From Paulinella micropora (taxonomy: Eukaryota > Cercozoa > Imbricatea > Euglyphida > Paulinellidae): DNA of 64,000 nucleotides. Numbering within the stretch: the first letter of the stretch is position 1; every line of letters starts with the position of its first letter. Where the stretch lies: positions 57,251 to 121,250 of the forward strand of contig WBZZ01006415.1 in assembly GCA_019918135.1 (NCBI GenBank), given 5' to 3'. The notes beneath the pieces are model-generated. The model was not told the origin of the DNA, did not search any database, and saw only the letters and a program-made list of their open reading frames with translations. Below are positions 41,723 through 53,673 of the stretch, piece by piece. The position numbers were made by a program, and so were the translations under genes.

Positions 41723-44413
41723 TCATTCCACCACCTCGAAACGATTACCTTGAGTAGTGTCCGGGTAGGATGACGTATCGGTCTCCGAGGCAGTGTTGTA
41801 GGCCTGAGCTCGACCGAAATTTGGGTTGGAGCTTGCCCACGAGCCTCCTCCTCCTCTGGGTGGGGGGGCTGGAGCTCGAACAGCTCTCCCTCCATAAGGG
41901 GTATATCCCCGACCTCCTCCTCTTCCTCTCTGAGGGGTTCCCTGCCACCTCGAGGCTCCTCTCCATGTTCCTCGTCCTCGTCCTCCTCCTCCTCCTCCTC
42001 GTCCTCCTGCTCCTGCTCCTCCTTCTCGTCCTCTTTGAGAGGCCTTTAAGTTCTTTTGTCTCTCCCTTTCCTCCTTCTTCTCCTTCATCCTCTTCATGTA
42101 GGTAATGATTGCCTCTCGTAACTCCTCGTCATCACACATATTGGCATACCAACCTTCGTTCACAGCGGCAATCTGAAGCATATTGAAAAGGCCCGGTTCC
42201 TTGCCTTCCGTCCTGCTCAGAAAATTTGCCCTTGCTGTTGGGTTCTGCCTATCATGATTGAAAGAGCAGTCTCTGTTCTCCATCTGTGCCTTACACTGCA
42301 AGCCCGCGAACCACCTCCAACATGCGGTCTTCAGGTCTGGCTCTCTCTGTCTCTTCCAACCGGCAACTCTGTTTGTGTACGTGGCTTGTGCGCCAACAGG
42401 TACACCGCCTGCCTGTGCCGTATGTGCCTCCGTGAGCGAGTCCATGTTTGAGCATGCACTCATCACTTCTTGAAACAGTGCTGACGGAGCAACGCTTTGA
42501 ACCGTATTTTCGAACACGTGTGTCTCGAGGAAGTTCTTGGACTTCACTGAGCTAAACGTCGAGCATTGTTGTATGAGCTGAGTAAGCTTGCTCGGGTTAA
42601 CTGTGTGTAACGCCGAAAAGAAATAGAGGATGATCGACTTGCGGCCATGGAATAGCCCATAGGAGGAAACTACCTCCGTAAGGGTCGCCGCCAAGCCAAC
42701 AGCACTCCTCAAACTCATCGCCACTGTCTCAAAGATTTCAAATCCTATGAGAGTACCAGTGCAGAGATGCTGGTATCCATGAGATTGAAAATATGAAATG
42801 AGTGTGGCCACCGCCAGTTCACACTGAGCGTCTAGGCCTGTTGCATTGTTTCTCTTAATCTCCTCCTTCTTTCTCAAAAACTTGTACTGTGTCAGATCAA
42901 ATCCCTCCGAGACTAGAGATTGGTCAAAAACAGTAACAAGGGCCTCGTATTCCTGCGTTTCGTCGCAAGGAAAAGCCTTCATGCAGGCATTGATCTCTTT
43001 GAGCTTGCTCAAAAGCGAAGCATCAGAGTCTTTGTCTGAGCTCGTCTTGGCATATAGCATGAGACTTGCCACTCCTCCTTTCTTCCCCTTGAAGGCATTT
43101 ATGATGTTCTGTCTGTCCTTCTTCTCCGTGTTTGTGACCACCACCGTAGTTGAGCCCGAGGGTGCAGGGGCTGGTGGGGCAGGAGCTGGTGGGGTCAAAT
43201 ATGTCGGAGGGTGTGTCTTTGCACCACTCACTTTTGCTTTCATTCTTTCCAGTCTCATCGTCTTCTCGAACTCCTCATTCTCTTTCGCCTTCTTCTCAGA
43301 TATCACCAGCTTTTGAGCATGAGTGATAAAGGCCACCAATTCAGAAGCAGATCTGAGAAAATTATATTTCTCCACATATTGGTCAACACCTGCTTTGTTG
43401 GCGACCGGTGGTGCGTTACTAAGTGATTTAAGGACAGAGTGATCCTTGGTAGGAATCCATCTCTTCCATGCCTCCTTGTGCAGTAACGCACCCATCAACA
43501 GTCTGATCTTGGTCAGAACTCTGTCGGTCTTCTCTAACTCATCAATCACAGGATGAGTTTCTCCTGCTGCCTTAATGCTTTTTTCCATCTCTGCCTTCCC
43601 CTCCTCCAAGGCCTTTATTTCCATTGTAAAAAAATGAAATATGCCACTCGAGTTTTTCGAACCCAGATTGGTCTTCATTTTTGTTACATCGACTGCCTCC
43701 TGACCAGTCGCGAGGAATCTGGCCGTTGCTCTTGGGTTTGTGTACTGGAGGTAACCCTCACATCGTGGGCCGTATGTACGTTCCCAAATCAGGGTTTGAG
43801 TGTACACCCCAAAGATAGCATCGAGTAATTCAAGGTGGGTGTGTGTGTCCCCAAACTTGATATGCTGTATCTTCTTTCTCTCTTCTGGATCAGAGACCAG
43901 TTTGCCGAGGAGCTGTGCTGTGTTTGATAATAGGATATAGACATCCTTTTTAGCACGACTTTTCTCTCTTCTTTGATCCTGAGGGATCCACACATAGGTG
44001 TCCTTCTCTACCCCCATCTTGTTATCAAACTCTTCTTTAGTGAGGTCATAGTGGTCTTGCACCCACTGTTGTTCCTCCACTGTGATCTCCTCTCCATCAC
44101 TATGAATCAAGTCGATCATTTTTCGTCCTCCTCCTCCCGTGTAGGCAGGTGGTAAGGGATTACCATATGCTCCTCCTCCTCCCGTCTCTTCTTGTTCAAA
44201 TCCTCCTTCATCTTCGTCTCCTCCATATCTTCCTTCATCATCCCAGCCCTCTTCTACTCCTCCTCCTACTCCTTCATCTCCTCCTCCTCCTTCATTCAAT
44301 CCTCCTCCTCCTCCTTCATTCAATCCTCTTCCTCCTCCTCCTCCTGCTTCTTCTTCTTCTCTTCTTTGATCTGCCTCCGAGAATTCACTCACTTCGGCGA
44401 TCTCTGTCGACAT
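41723..44413 (-). CDS. Gag-like protein with CCCH finger and RGG tail (gypsy element)
   Basis: 896 codons, intact, ATG at 44,411-44,413. Residues 1-105 are Glu/Gly-rich low complexity. The middle is helical (VWIPQDQRREKSRAKKDVYI and following) with LELLDAIFGVYTQTLIWERT typical of capsid-like Gag helices. Near residue 720 lies CWRWFAGLQCKAQMENRDCS then FNH, a C-x8-C-x8-C-x3-H finger. The C-terminus is an RGG/RG-rich tail (GAGGRGGGGGGRGRGTWRG). It precedes Pol with a 33-bp gap in another frame. This is the least damaged part of the element. Confidence 0.8.
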   Translation of the reverse strand: MSTEIAEVSEFSEADQRREEEEAGGGGGRGLNEGGGGGLNEGGGGDEGVGGGVEEGWDDEGRYGGDEDEGGFEQEETGGGGAYGNPLPPAYTGGGGRKMIDLIHSDGEEITVEEQQWVQDHYDLTKEEFDNKMGVEKDTYVWIPQDQRREKSRAKKDVYILLSNTAQLLGKLVSDPEERKKIQHIKFGDTHTHLELLDAIFGVYTQTLIWERTYGPRCEGYLQYTNPRATARFLATGQEAVDVTKMKTNLGSKNSSGIFHFFTMEIKALEEGKAEMEKSIKAAGETHPVIDELEKTDRVLTKIRLLMGALLHKEAWKRWIPTKDHSVLKSLSNAPPVANKAGVDQYVEKYNFLRSASELVAFITHAQKLVISEKKAKENEEFEKTMRLERMKAKVSGAKTHPPTYLTPPAPAPPAPAPSGSTTVVVTNTEKKDRQNIINAFKGKKGGVASLMLYAKTSSDKDSDASLLSKLKEINACMKAFPCDETQEYEALVTVFDQSLVSEGFDLTQYKFLRKKEEIKRNNATGLDAQCELAVATLISYFQSHGYQHLCTGTLIGFEIFETVAMSLRSAVGLAATLTEVVSSYGLFHGRKSIILYFFSALHTVNPSKLTQLIQQCSTFSSVKSKNFLETHVFENTVQSVAPSALFQEVMSACSNMDSLTEAHTAQAGGVPVGAQATYTNRVAGWKRQREPDLKTACWRWFAGLQCKAQMENRDCSFNHDRQNPTARANFLSRTEGKEPGLFNMLQIAAVNEGWYANMCDDEELREAIITYMKRMKEKKEERERQKNLKASQRGREGGAGAGGRGGGGGGRGRGTWRGASRWQGTPQRGRGGGRGYTPYGGRAVRAPAPPPRGGGGSWASSNPNFGRAQAYNTASETDTSSYPDTTQGNRFEVVE

Positions 44414-45464
44414 GATGTCGTAGTAGTGATCAACAGAAGGACAGTGTCAGCTCCTATGTTTGGTTTTTGTTCGTTTGTGTTCTGTTCCTCCTTCAGTCGA
44501 TTGACTAGTGAAGAGAGAAACTAATAGAGAGGGTAGGATAAGATTCCCTGTCCTCTATGAAACACTGTTTGTATGTTTGTTTTTGTTTGAGAAAAATAGT
44601 CTTTGAGACTTTCTCCGATTTCTTGTTCTTACTCAGATTACTTTCTCCTCCTTCTTTTCTATATTGTATCTAGTATGAGGCACTTGGACCTACACACAGA
44701 TAGTAATAGAGAAGCTAGAAAAGCTCTCCTTGAGAAGTCGACAGTCGGTCGGATAGGTTCTCAGACCTACCTTTAGAAAACGATCAGAGATTTGCAAAAA
44801 TACTCTGACGTATGTGTGAGATAATGCAGATAAATGCACAAACTAGAAGGGTAGAGTGTTGTGCTCCTGTCCCTATGCTTGTTTGTGTTTTGTGTGTGTT
44901 CCTTCACTCTTCTGTCCACCTCCTTCTTCTTGGTCTCTGTGTGAGAACAGCAAGAACGACAGAGAGTTTGTATCTGATGTCTCCTTGTGAGCACACAGAT
45001 ACTGATTGAGCTAGAGGGTACGAGACACCTGCTTGAGACCAATCAAATTATTTGTTTTGTGAAAGAGTTATGAGGGAGCTGTGTTGGAGTATTTGTTTTC
45101 GTCTGACGTCCCCGTGTGAGACAGGTCAGTGAAAATTCACTCTGTTGCCTGTGTGGCAAAGCAGAAAGAAATCACCCTAGTGATGTGGACTCCAAATGTA
45201 ATGCCCCCAACGATAGCTCGTAAAAAGTCGGTAATACAACCAAACACAGTCCTCAAGAATGAGAATGATGTCTCGTTGTATTAGCTCAGTGAAGCCAAAA
45301 AGGAAAACGGCAACAGACCAGGAATAAAATGGCATCAGGTCCAATCCGGACAAATAATACTGAAAAAAAGCTGGTGCACCTGTCACCAGGAAAAGGTACT
45401 TTTTACCGGCTATCCGGGGGTGATGCCTACAGAACTCTTTCCCTTCAACTTCAAGTTCTTTAAA
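44414..45464. other. Leader region of the gypsy element or flank
   Basis: No gene. Expected to hold the 5' LTR and primer-binding site of the minus-strand gypsy element, but I found no matching repeat at the other end, which is truncated. Low-complexity TGTTTGTTTTTG stretches. Confidence 0.4.
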
Positions 45465-45724
45465 CGTTGGACAGTTAACTTCGAGTTACTATTTAGGTCG
45501 TAATTATGAATAACTTCTATGCGCAGTAATATTTTACTAAGTCATAATTAGGAGTAACCGCCATGGATAATTCAAGTCAATTGTGCACGTTACGTTTTTA
45601 CCATTGTGCACAAGACCATATCATTGAGTATCATTTACTGTTAGTCACGCACTTAGATTAGTTAGCTCTCTTACAGTTCAGTTCTGCGTTTATGCCTTAA
45701 GATTAAAGTGGCTGTGAGCAACCT
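45465..45724 (+). mobile_element. Copia LTR, left remnant
   Basis: About 97% identical by eye to 46,764-47,023 over 260 bp. It breaks off at GAGCAACCT and joins directly to the end of pol, so most of the element between is deleted. Confidence 0.75.
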
Positions 45725-45735
45725 AGGGAGACCCG

Positions 45736-46122
45736 GTTGCATGGTTATCGAAGCGACAATCACGGATTGCGTTGAGCTCGAATGATGCGGAAATATATGC
45801 AGCAGTAGAATGTATCCGTGAAGGGTTAGCAGTAAGACATATAGCGGAAGAACTAGGAGTAGCACAGAAAAGCCCGTTACAATTATTTGAGGACAACGCA
45901 CAAACTATTTTAGCAGCAGAGAGAGGGATGTCAGGATCACGCACTAAACATCTTCCACTTGAACTACATTTCATGCATCATGCACAACATGATAAAGAAG
46001 TATTACTAAGGTTCGTAAAGGTAGGAACTAAGAAGCAGATAGCGGATGTGTTAACTAAACATGGACCTAAAGACCAATTTGAGTACTTGATTAGTAAGCT
46101 CATGATCACACTTGAACCCTAA
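45736..46122 (+). pseudogene. Copia RNase H, C-terminal fragment of Pol
   Basis: Open frame of 128 codons without its start: VAWLSKRQSRIALSSNDAEI carries the Ser-Ser-x-x-Ala-Glu motif of copia RNase H, then QLFEDNAQTILAAERGMSG (DNxxA) and IADVLTKHGPKDQF, the usual copia end. Gag, integrase and RT are absent. Confidence 0.88.
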
Positions 46123-46763
46123 ACTTTATTTACGGAAAATCCGCAAATTTCCGCTGAGTTCACTCATGATGTTCTTTTGTGTAAGTGTGAGTCTTTTCTT
46201 TGCAGGCGATGTCTCTATATATGTATCCATGAGACGAGACGATTGATCCCGTGGACTTCAATTCGAGCGTTTGACGAAGCGCGTGACGATCTGTCACCAT
46301 CGATCGTAAACGACAAGAGCGGGATGGCAGAAGTCGGAAGGAATGGAGGAGTCGGACATGAAAGAAGTTTGACAACGACTTGCGACTGCATCGTCAAGTT
46401 GATCGGGGACTGCCATTGCAATATCATCAGTTAACAGAGGGCTAATCGAGTAATCAGTTTTCAATGTGATTTACACACGAGAAGCAACTTCAAGATTGCT
46501 ATTACGTAATTATTGCTTTCACTTGCAATGCAAGTACGAGTATTGTCATTTACTAATGAGCCCTTTTACGTCAATTTAATCGACCCATTGGATCGATCGA
46601 GATGCTTTACAGCGAGGAATTGATGCTTCGTATGGATTCATAATTTGTGACTTTCCACGTTTTGAGTCGCGTATGTGTAGGAATTATTGGAGATTAAGCT
46701 TACCCAATTTAACACGACTTTACAAAGTTTCAACAGTGTCATTGACATTGAATTAAGGGGGAG
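46123..46763 (+). mobile_element. Copia 3' untranslated region and polypurine tract
   Basis: No gene. Ends in AATTAAGGGGGAGC (46,751-46,764), the polypurine tract adjoining the LTR. From 46,717 the sequence is shared with 14,281 onward. Confidence 0.65.
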
Positions 46764-47023
46764 CGTTGGACAGTTAACTTCGAGTTACTATTTAGGTCGT
46801 AATTATAATTAACTTCTATGCGCAGTAATATTTTACTAAGTCATAATTAGGAGTAACCGCCATGGATAATTCAAGTCAATTGTGCACGTTACGTTTTTAC
46901 CATTGTGCACCGGACCATATCATTGAGTATCAGTTACTGTTAGTCACGCACTTAGATTGGTTAGCTCTCTTACAGTTCAGTTCTGCGTTTATGCCTTCAG
47001 ATTAAAGTGGCTGTGAGCAACCT
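46764..47023 (+). mobile_element. Copia LTR (copy 2)
   Basis: Right LTR of the remnant beginning at 45,465. Identical or nearly so to 14,328-14,587. Confidence 0.75.
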
Positions 47024-47861
47024 GGCTATGAACGAAGTCTCCCGGCAAACCGCAAGTGAAAGGTAGGGTAAGGTCCGTGTGTGACCGGTTTATACCTAAT
47101 CATCGTTTAATCGGCAGTATGTCATGAACAAATGTATTACCATTTAAAAAATATAAGCCACGTGGTGCTGTACTTACCCCTTGATTTACTGAGATCGTAA
47201 AAACATTGTCTTTTAATTAATAACATACTTATTACCCTTGTCCAAAGCGGATATCCTATCATAGTAATATAGTACTAGGGGGCCAGTCCTAATAGCTATT
47301 TTCAAAGTCGGTGTGTAAGTACCCAACCCTGCGATATCATGATACCGACACAAGTTACTAAGAGAGTGACCGTGCTCAGGTACGACAGTATATAATACAT
47401 CGTAAAAATGATTTAATGTTACCAGAGAACATTACATTTTTTTTTAGAACATCATTCTAGGGGTACTCAGCCTTGCAAAGGGTCATACCCAGGAACCATC
47501 GCGCGGCTCATTACACTAGCGATCCCTGTCTACGGTGTAGTATCGATGTCGATCTACCCTTCGTACTCGTATGTTTCGATCGAATGCCAAGTTACTATGA
47601 TATCACTGAGTCGTTTTACAGTCCGAAACCCTTCGTTGTCTGTGTCCGTTTCCGTACCCTTCCAACCAAAGTCCCCATGACACATGAACTTTCAGCCCCC
47701 AAAACTCACCAAAAACACCATAAAATATCAACCCATGCTAAAGCAAACGTGAATTCTGCATGTTGGGTGTGAGTTTGTATACAACTCTTCAAGTAGGCAG
47801 ATACAACGATCTTAATAGAACACTATGGCTGCTTTGAGTCCTGACTCAATGTGTGCAAACA
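47024..47861. other. Non-coding stretch, second copy of 14,588-15,425
   Basis: No gene; essentially identical to the first copy. Confidence 0.5.
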
Positions 47862-48121
47862 AGCATACATATATACATATATACATACATACATACATAC
47901 ATACATACATGCATGCCTGCATGCATGCCTGCATGCATGCGTGCATGCATACATATATACATACATATATACATACATACATACATATGTATATACATAC
48001 ATACATACATACATAACATACATAGTATTACATGCTGGAGAAGAGAGGAGGTGAAGCTGGAGAAGAGAGGAGGAAGGAGGAAAAGGACAAGTAGGGGAAG
48101 GTGGTGGTGGTGGTGGTAGTG

Positions 48122-48166
<45 letters not shown>

Positions 48167-48215
48167 ATAGTAGTAGTAGTAGTAGTAGTAATAGTAGTAG
48201 TAGTAGTAATAATAA

Positions 48216-48298
<83 letters not shown>
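47862..48298. repeat. CATA and GGT/AGT/ATA microsatellites (copy 2)
   Basis: Counterpart of 15,426-15,867, somewhat shorter in the AGT part. Includes a purine-rich non-repeat segment near 48,035-48,100. Confidence 0.9.
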
Positions 48299-48606
<308 letters not shown>

Positions 48607-49183
48607 TATATTGATCTCTCATGGCTGAGCCCGAGGGCCATGCGCCTCCATCCCTCGACCTAACAGGGACTACAGTGAGTATGTTGGGGAGGGAAGAGTG
48701 ACTCTAACCATCCTGCATAGAAGGCCCCAAAAGGAAGTCCCTACTACCCGCACAGTGTCGGGTACCTTGCAGGAAATCAACTACAAATGATTGATCTTCC
48801 CCGCGTGAGAGCTCCACGAGACTGGGTAGGTCCCGCATGGAGGTACTCACAGGGGTAGCAGACATTTCATGCGGTCTGCCAGCGCATGAGGACGTTTTGT
48901 GGTAAGTATCTGGGACGCCTCGAAACCCGTCACCACCCCTAGATCGCGGAATGTAAATACCCCTTTGATCCCACGTGGTGTATGTCTTATAAAAACCAAC
49001 ACAACGACATGGCCTCGGAACCAACACAACAACATAGCCTCGGAACCCACATCGACATAGCCTCGGAACCCACACAACAACAGAGCCTCGGAACCAACAC
49101 AACAACATAGCCTCGGAACCAACACAACAACATAGCCTCGGAGCCAACACAACGACATAACCTCGAAACCAGTGGGAAGAGGC
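48607..49183 (-). mobile_element. Short retroelement family D (copy 2)
   Basis: Counterpart of 16,205-16,782 including the 25-bp minisatellite. Confidence 0.6.
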
Positions 49184-49229
<46 letters not shown>

Positions 49230-49242
49230 GTAATGGTAGCGA

Positions 49243-49326
<84 letters not shown>

Positions 49327-49349
49327 TAGTGGTATTAGTAGTAGTAGTG

Positions 49350-49389
<40 letters not shown>

Positions 49390-49409
49390 GTAGTAGTAGG
49401 TAGTAGTAG

Positions 49410-49458
<49 letters not shown>

Positions 49459-49514
49459 CAGTATAGTAATAGTAGGTAGTAGTAGTAGTAGCAGTAGCAG
49501 TAGCAGTAGTGGTG

Positions 49515-49574
<60 letters not shown>

Positions 49575-49584
49575 ATAGTAGTAA

Positions 49585-49626
<42 letters not shown>

Positions 49627-49681
49627 CAGTAGTAGTAGTAGTAGTAGTAGGAGTAGTAGTAGTAGTAGTAGTGTAGTAGTA

Positions 49682-49738
<57 letters not shown>

Positions 49739-49742
49739 CAGT
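49184..49742. repeat. ATA/AGT microsatellite (copy 2)
   Basis: Counterpart of 16,784-17,385 with different unit numbers and variant positions. Confidence 0.95.
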
Positions 49743-50789
49743 AGTGTTTCTCGTAGCATGAATGAGTGTGTAGGTGAATAAACTTGCAATATGTTGTGCT
49801 GTGAGTGAGTACACATGTTTTTATGTGAGTGTGTGTGTCTGATGCATCTGCAAGCTTTGTGTATGTGTCTTGCGATCGAGTTGTCTGTGTGGCATATCAT
49901 GACGTCGTATGCACAGAACGTAGACGTGAACACCCAACCACAACACCTCTCTGTTTTTTAACGCAATATTACTGAAAGGTAGACAAACATTCAACGCAAC
50001 ATTTACATAGCATAATACGGCTGTATCAACGACATACGAATGCGATAGCAGCCACGAACGGCCAAGCGGTCGCCATGATGTACAAATGATCAAAATCGCT
50101 GGTTCTATCCTGTGACAACAAGTGGCGAAACAAGCCCCACCTTTCTTTCTTCACATCGACAAACATGTATATTCATCTGCAAAACACATTTAGCTTGCAT
50201 TGCTCGCCATCTAGCAACGAAACACAGCAGAGAAAGACAGCAGCCTGAAAAACAAGAAAAAAATCACCTCTGTCACTCCCCTGTGAAAAGCAAAGCGAAT
50301 TTTGCAAAATCACCCGAGGGCAGGAACTACCCCACCACTGCGCAACTTTGTGCCAAGCAGATAGATGAGACAAGGCAGGGATCCCGAGCAAGGCGAGCAT
50401 TACAACACACACCAAGAAATGACTTGAACTTTTTTCCAAGAGTTGTGACTTTACGAACAAACTGATTTTTCCCCTGAAAAAAACATTAGTCACTAGGAAA
50501 ACACCTAGACACCTCATCCACCAACGCTCCTGTAAGTCCCTGCCCTCGTTCCCAAGAAACAAGACAAAACTCACCTCACCATCAACTTTTTTTAAAATGC
50601 CTTTTTCGACCCCAGTGTGGAATCAAAGTGGCACCGACGGGGGTCTATTATCTTTGTTTCTCTCACACCCTCTCCATACTACAAGCCCTACGCCCTGCTT
50701 GCATATTATCTCTGTTTCTCTCACACCCTCTCTATAATTGTTTAGGCAATAGGTTACTATCACTATGACGTCGACCCAGAATAGGTTCA
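49743..50789. other. Non-coding stretch (copy 2)
   Basis: Counterpart of 17,386-18,427; no gene. Confidence 0.5.
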
Positions 50790-51114
50790 ATGCATGCATT
50801 GAAAAATTTTCAATGCATGCATTGAAAAATTTTTCAATATAATGCATGCATTGAAAATTTTTCAACGCATGCATTGACATTTCAATGCATGCATTGAAAT
50901 AATAATTTGAAATTTTTCCATGCATGCATCAAAGTGCATCAGATTTTTTCAATGCATGCATTAAAATTTCAATGCATGCATCGAGGTTAGCAATGCATCC
51001 TACCTCACAGGCCTAGTCAACACGCTGGGGGTTTACTAAAAATACCGGAGTGCGGAGTCAACGATTTCAATGCATGCATTGAAATGATTTTCAATGCATG
51101 CATTGAAAAAAATT
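50790..51114. repeat. TGCATGCA palindrome array (copy 2)
   Basis: Same ten palindromes in the same spacing as 18,428-18,752. Confidence 0.9.
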
Positions 51115-51720
51115 CAATGCCTTCCGTTCCCGGGGCCGATTCGCTCGTGCTAGGGGTAGCCGTCGCAGCAACTGAGGGAGCCGGTGATTCCTCTGGGGTT
51201 GGGGATGCCTCCAGCTTTTGTCGTTTGGAGGATGGCGGTGAGTTTTGTCTTTCAGGTGTCTTCCACGATGGCGGTGTGTGACGTATTGCGACTGCGCGCA
51301 CGTAGGGTGGCTGGTCTCGTCATCGTCATCTTCCTCGTCTTGTTCTTCAACTTTTTCGTCTTGTTCCTCAACATCCTCGACTTCCTCTTCGTCTTGTCCG
51401 TCTGCCTCTTCATCATTTTCCTCGTCATCCTCTTCCAGGTTCTTGATACGACAGTCGCTAGGCGCTGCCTTGCGTGGGAACATGAAAAGGTTAACGTGGT
51501 GACCGTAGAGATGAGCATTCGAGGTGGACAAGAGGTCATGCGAAGTCGAAGGGAGTTGTAAGTTGGGACGACGATCGATAATTTTGTTGAACTTGGCTAT
51601 AGGGTAGGACGTCTCCTTCGCCAACGTTGCAGGGCGAAAGTCGTAGCTAACCGTGGCCAATTGTAAATCACCGACCTGTAGTGGCGTCTCGAAGAGGTGG
51701 AACTCAGTCTCATAGACGAT
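51091..51720 (-). CDS. In-frame acidic extension after the Gag-protease stop (copy 2)
   Basis: Same as 18,729-19,358; the TAA stop before it is conserved. Confidence 0.4.
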   Translation of the reverse strand: MVYETEFHLFETPLQVGDLQLATVSYDFRPATLAKETSYPIAKFNKIIDRRPNLQLPSTSHDLLSTSNAHLYGHHVNLFMFPRKAAPSDCRIKNLEEDDEENDEEADGQDEEEVEDVEEQDEKVEEQDEEDDDDETSHPTCAQSQYVTHRHRGRHLKDKTHRHPPNDKSWRHPQPQRNHRLPQLLRRLPLARANRPRERKALNFFQCMH

Positions 51721-53673
51721 TTATTTGGAGGCAGGCTTCAGGGGCATGTAGTCCGTGGGCCGGATTGCTTGCGCGTCGTCGATAAAGAGGTTGAGCTGGG
51801 CCGCGACCTCGTTGGCGAGAAGCAAGTTCATACCATCAGGCAAGTGGCTCGAGATATAGATTGTGATGGCATGGAGCGGGGACGTCGGGGTGGCCGAGAC
51901 GAATAGTTCGATGCCTTCAGCGAGGACTGCATCAATACCCACGGATGAGCGTGCGTCGACGGGTGGGAGCGACACGATCTCAAGTCCATGGTGTAGTAAC
52001 CAGTCGAGGAGGGCCACGCCTTTGCAGTTGCATGCAGAGTCCAAAACACATGAAGTTTTGCCGATGCAATGTTCATCCGGTGCAGTCTGAAGAGATTTGC
52101 GTACATAGATGCTGCCGCAGACGACCGTCGGGATCGTGCAAATGCGGATTGGGCGCCGTGTTGGCCGAGGCGATGGGCGTGTCGTCATGTGGAACGCCCG
52201 AGGCGGTTTGCGCGTGGCGGCCGAGGATGGCTTCCAGTCGCAATGTTTGCCCTCGTCCTGACAGCGCTGCTGGCGAAGCTTGCATTGGTCAAACGAATGC
52301 TTCGAATTCGGGGTCTGGTCTGGCTTGAGGAACTGGTTATGTTCCTTGCAATAGGCACATGGGACTCCGGTAAAGGGCGGACGCTTTGGTGAAGTCGGGG
52401 CGGACTTAGTGGCGGCCGTAACCATCGAGGATTTCTTCGGAGGAATGGCGATCGCGTTCGCACCGGTGAGGGGCGGGCGTGTTGCCATCTTCTTCGTAGT
52501 CGGAAGCGGCTTGTCCATCTTGGTCCGCTTGTTGGGGCATCCACGATCCGGTGACGTAGACAGTTGAGCCATCGACATTGCGTCAGCTTTGCGCCTCTGA
52601 CGTGGCGGACGCTTGGGCTCCTTGTTTTCCTGCTGCGCTTTGCGCCGTCTGTTCTTCTGGCGGGTGTCGACCTTGGCGGTTGAGTCGCGAGAGGAGGCAG
52701 AAGGCGTTGGCCGAGTAGGGCGATCGCGCTGTCGCTTGTAGGTAGCGGCCGACGAGGGCTTCGTGACACTTTCCATCCAGGGCCAATATTGAATTTCTTC
52801 CATGACGTGGAGGTCGAGGGAGTTGGTCCAGGGGAGGAGGTCAGTGAGGTCGCGAGGCCAAGCAACACCAAGTGCGTTGAGTATCTCGGCAGCGTACCGA
52901 GTCCATCGATCACGTTCCATGGGGGTGAGCATCCGGGACACGTCGCGGACTTGGTTGGCGTCGGCCGTCCAATAGCCAGCGGCGTAGGCCGTGTCGTAGC
53001 TGGTGATACACCGATTGACATAACCCGCGAGGCTTTCCTTCTTAAAGCGTCGAAGTTTGAGGGCTTGCATAGCTGGTCGCTTCGTGTCTCCCTTGTCCAG
53101 ACGTCCTTTGAACAGCTCCATGAGGTATTCCATGAGCATGTAGGGGATGATGCTCCAAACGCGGGTGCGTTCGTCAGTAGCACGAATATAGCGGGCCCAG
53201 TACGCGTCCATGAGGGCCACTGCAGTTTTGTCTCCCCACTTGTGCACCGTGTCGATGATGCGATTGCACGCCAAAAGCATTGACAAGTTGTTCAGCTGTA
53301 GGTTGAACGCAAGTTCGCGGGCTTGGGCTGCGACGTCAGCGGTCGGCACGATCGCCGGACGGGTCATCACGAAGAGGGACCGAACTCGAGTCATCATGAG
53401 CAGTGTGCGGGGTGGTATACCAGCGGTTGTGGACGATCGTAGGATCCTTCCTCCCGACGATGCCGAAGGGAGCTCATTGCCCGTGGGTGACGGGGATGTT
53501 GCAGCCGTCAAGGGACGGGCAGGGCCAGTCTCCGTGGAAGGGGTAGGAGTCGTAGCCGCAGTCGTCGTGCTGGACGATGAGTCGGATGACAAACCTGAAG
53601 ACGAACTCGACGTTGAAATCGATGATGAGCTCGGTGTTGGACCCGATGATGAGCTCGCGGGGGCCGGAGTCAA
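51721..53673 (-). CDS. Gag-protease-like protein (copy 2)
   Basis: Same length as 19,359-21,311 with only a handful of amino-acid changes (for example FSAA to SSAA, LNLSID to LNLFID). Motifs as described for copy one, including the DSA protease site. The frame is preserved in both copies. Confidence 0.6.
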   Translation of the reverse strand: MTPAPASSSSGPTPSSSSISTSSSSSGLSSDSSSSTTTAATTPTPSTETGPARPLTAATSPSPTGNELPSASSGGRILRSSTTAGIPPRTLLMMTRVRSLFVMTRPAIVPTADVAAQARELAFNLQLNNLSMLLACNRIIDTVHKWGDKTAVALMDAYWARYIRATDERTRVWSIIPYMLMEYLMELFKGRLDKGDTKRPAMQALKLRRFKKESLAGYVNRCITSYDTAYAAGYWTADANQVRDVSRMLTPMERDRWTRYAAEILNALGVAWPRDLTDLLPWTNSLDLHVMEEIQYWPWMESVTKPSSAATYKRQRDRPTRPTPSASSRDSTAKVDTRQKNRRRKAQQENKEPKRPPRQRRKADAMSMAQLSTSPDRGCPNKRTKMDKPLPTTKKMATRPPLTGANAIAIPPKKSSMVTAATKSAPTSPKRPPFTGVPCAYCKEHNQFLKPDQTPNSKHSFDQCKLRQQRCQDEGKHCDWKPSSAATRKPPRAFHMTTRPSPRPTRRPIRICTIPTVVCGSIYVRKSLQTAPDEHCIGKTSCVLDSACNCKGVALLDWLLHHGLEIVSLPPVDARSSVGIDAVLAEGIELFVSATPTSPLHAITIYISSHLPDGMNLLLANEVAAQLNLFIDDAQAIRPTDYMPLKPASK

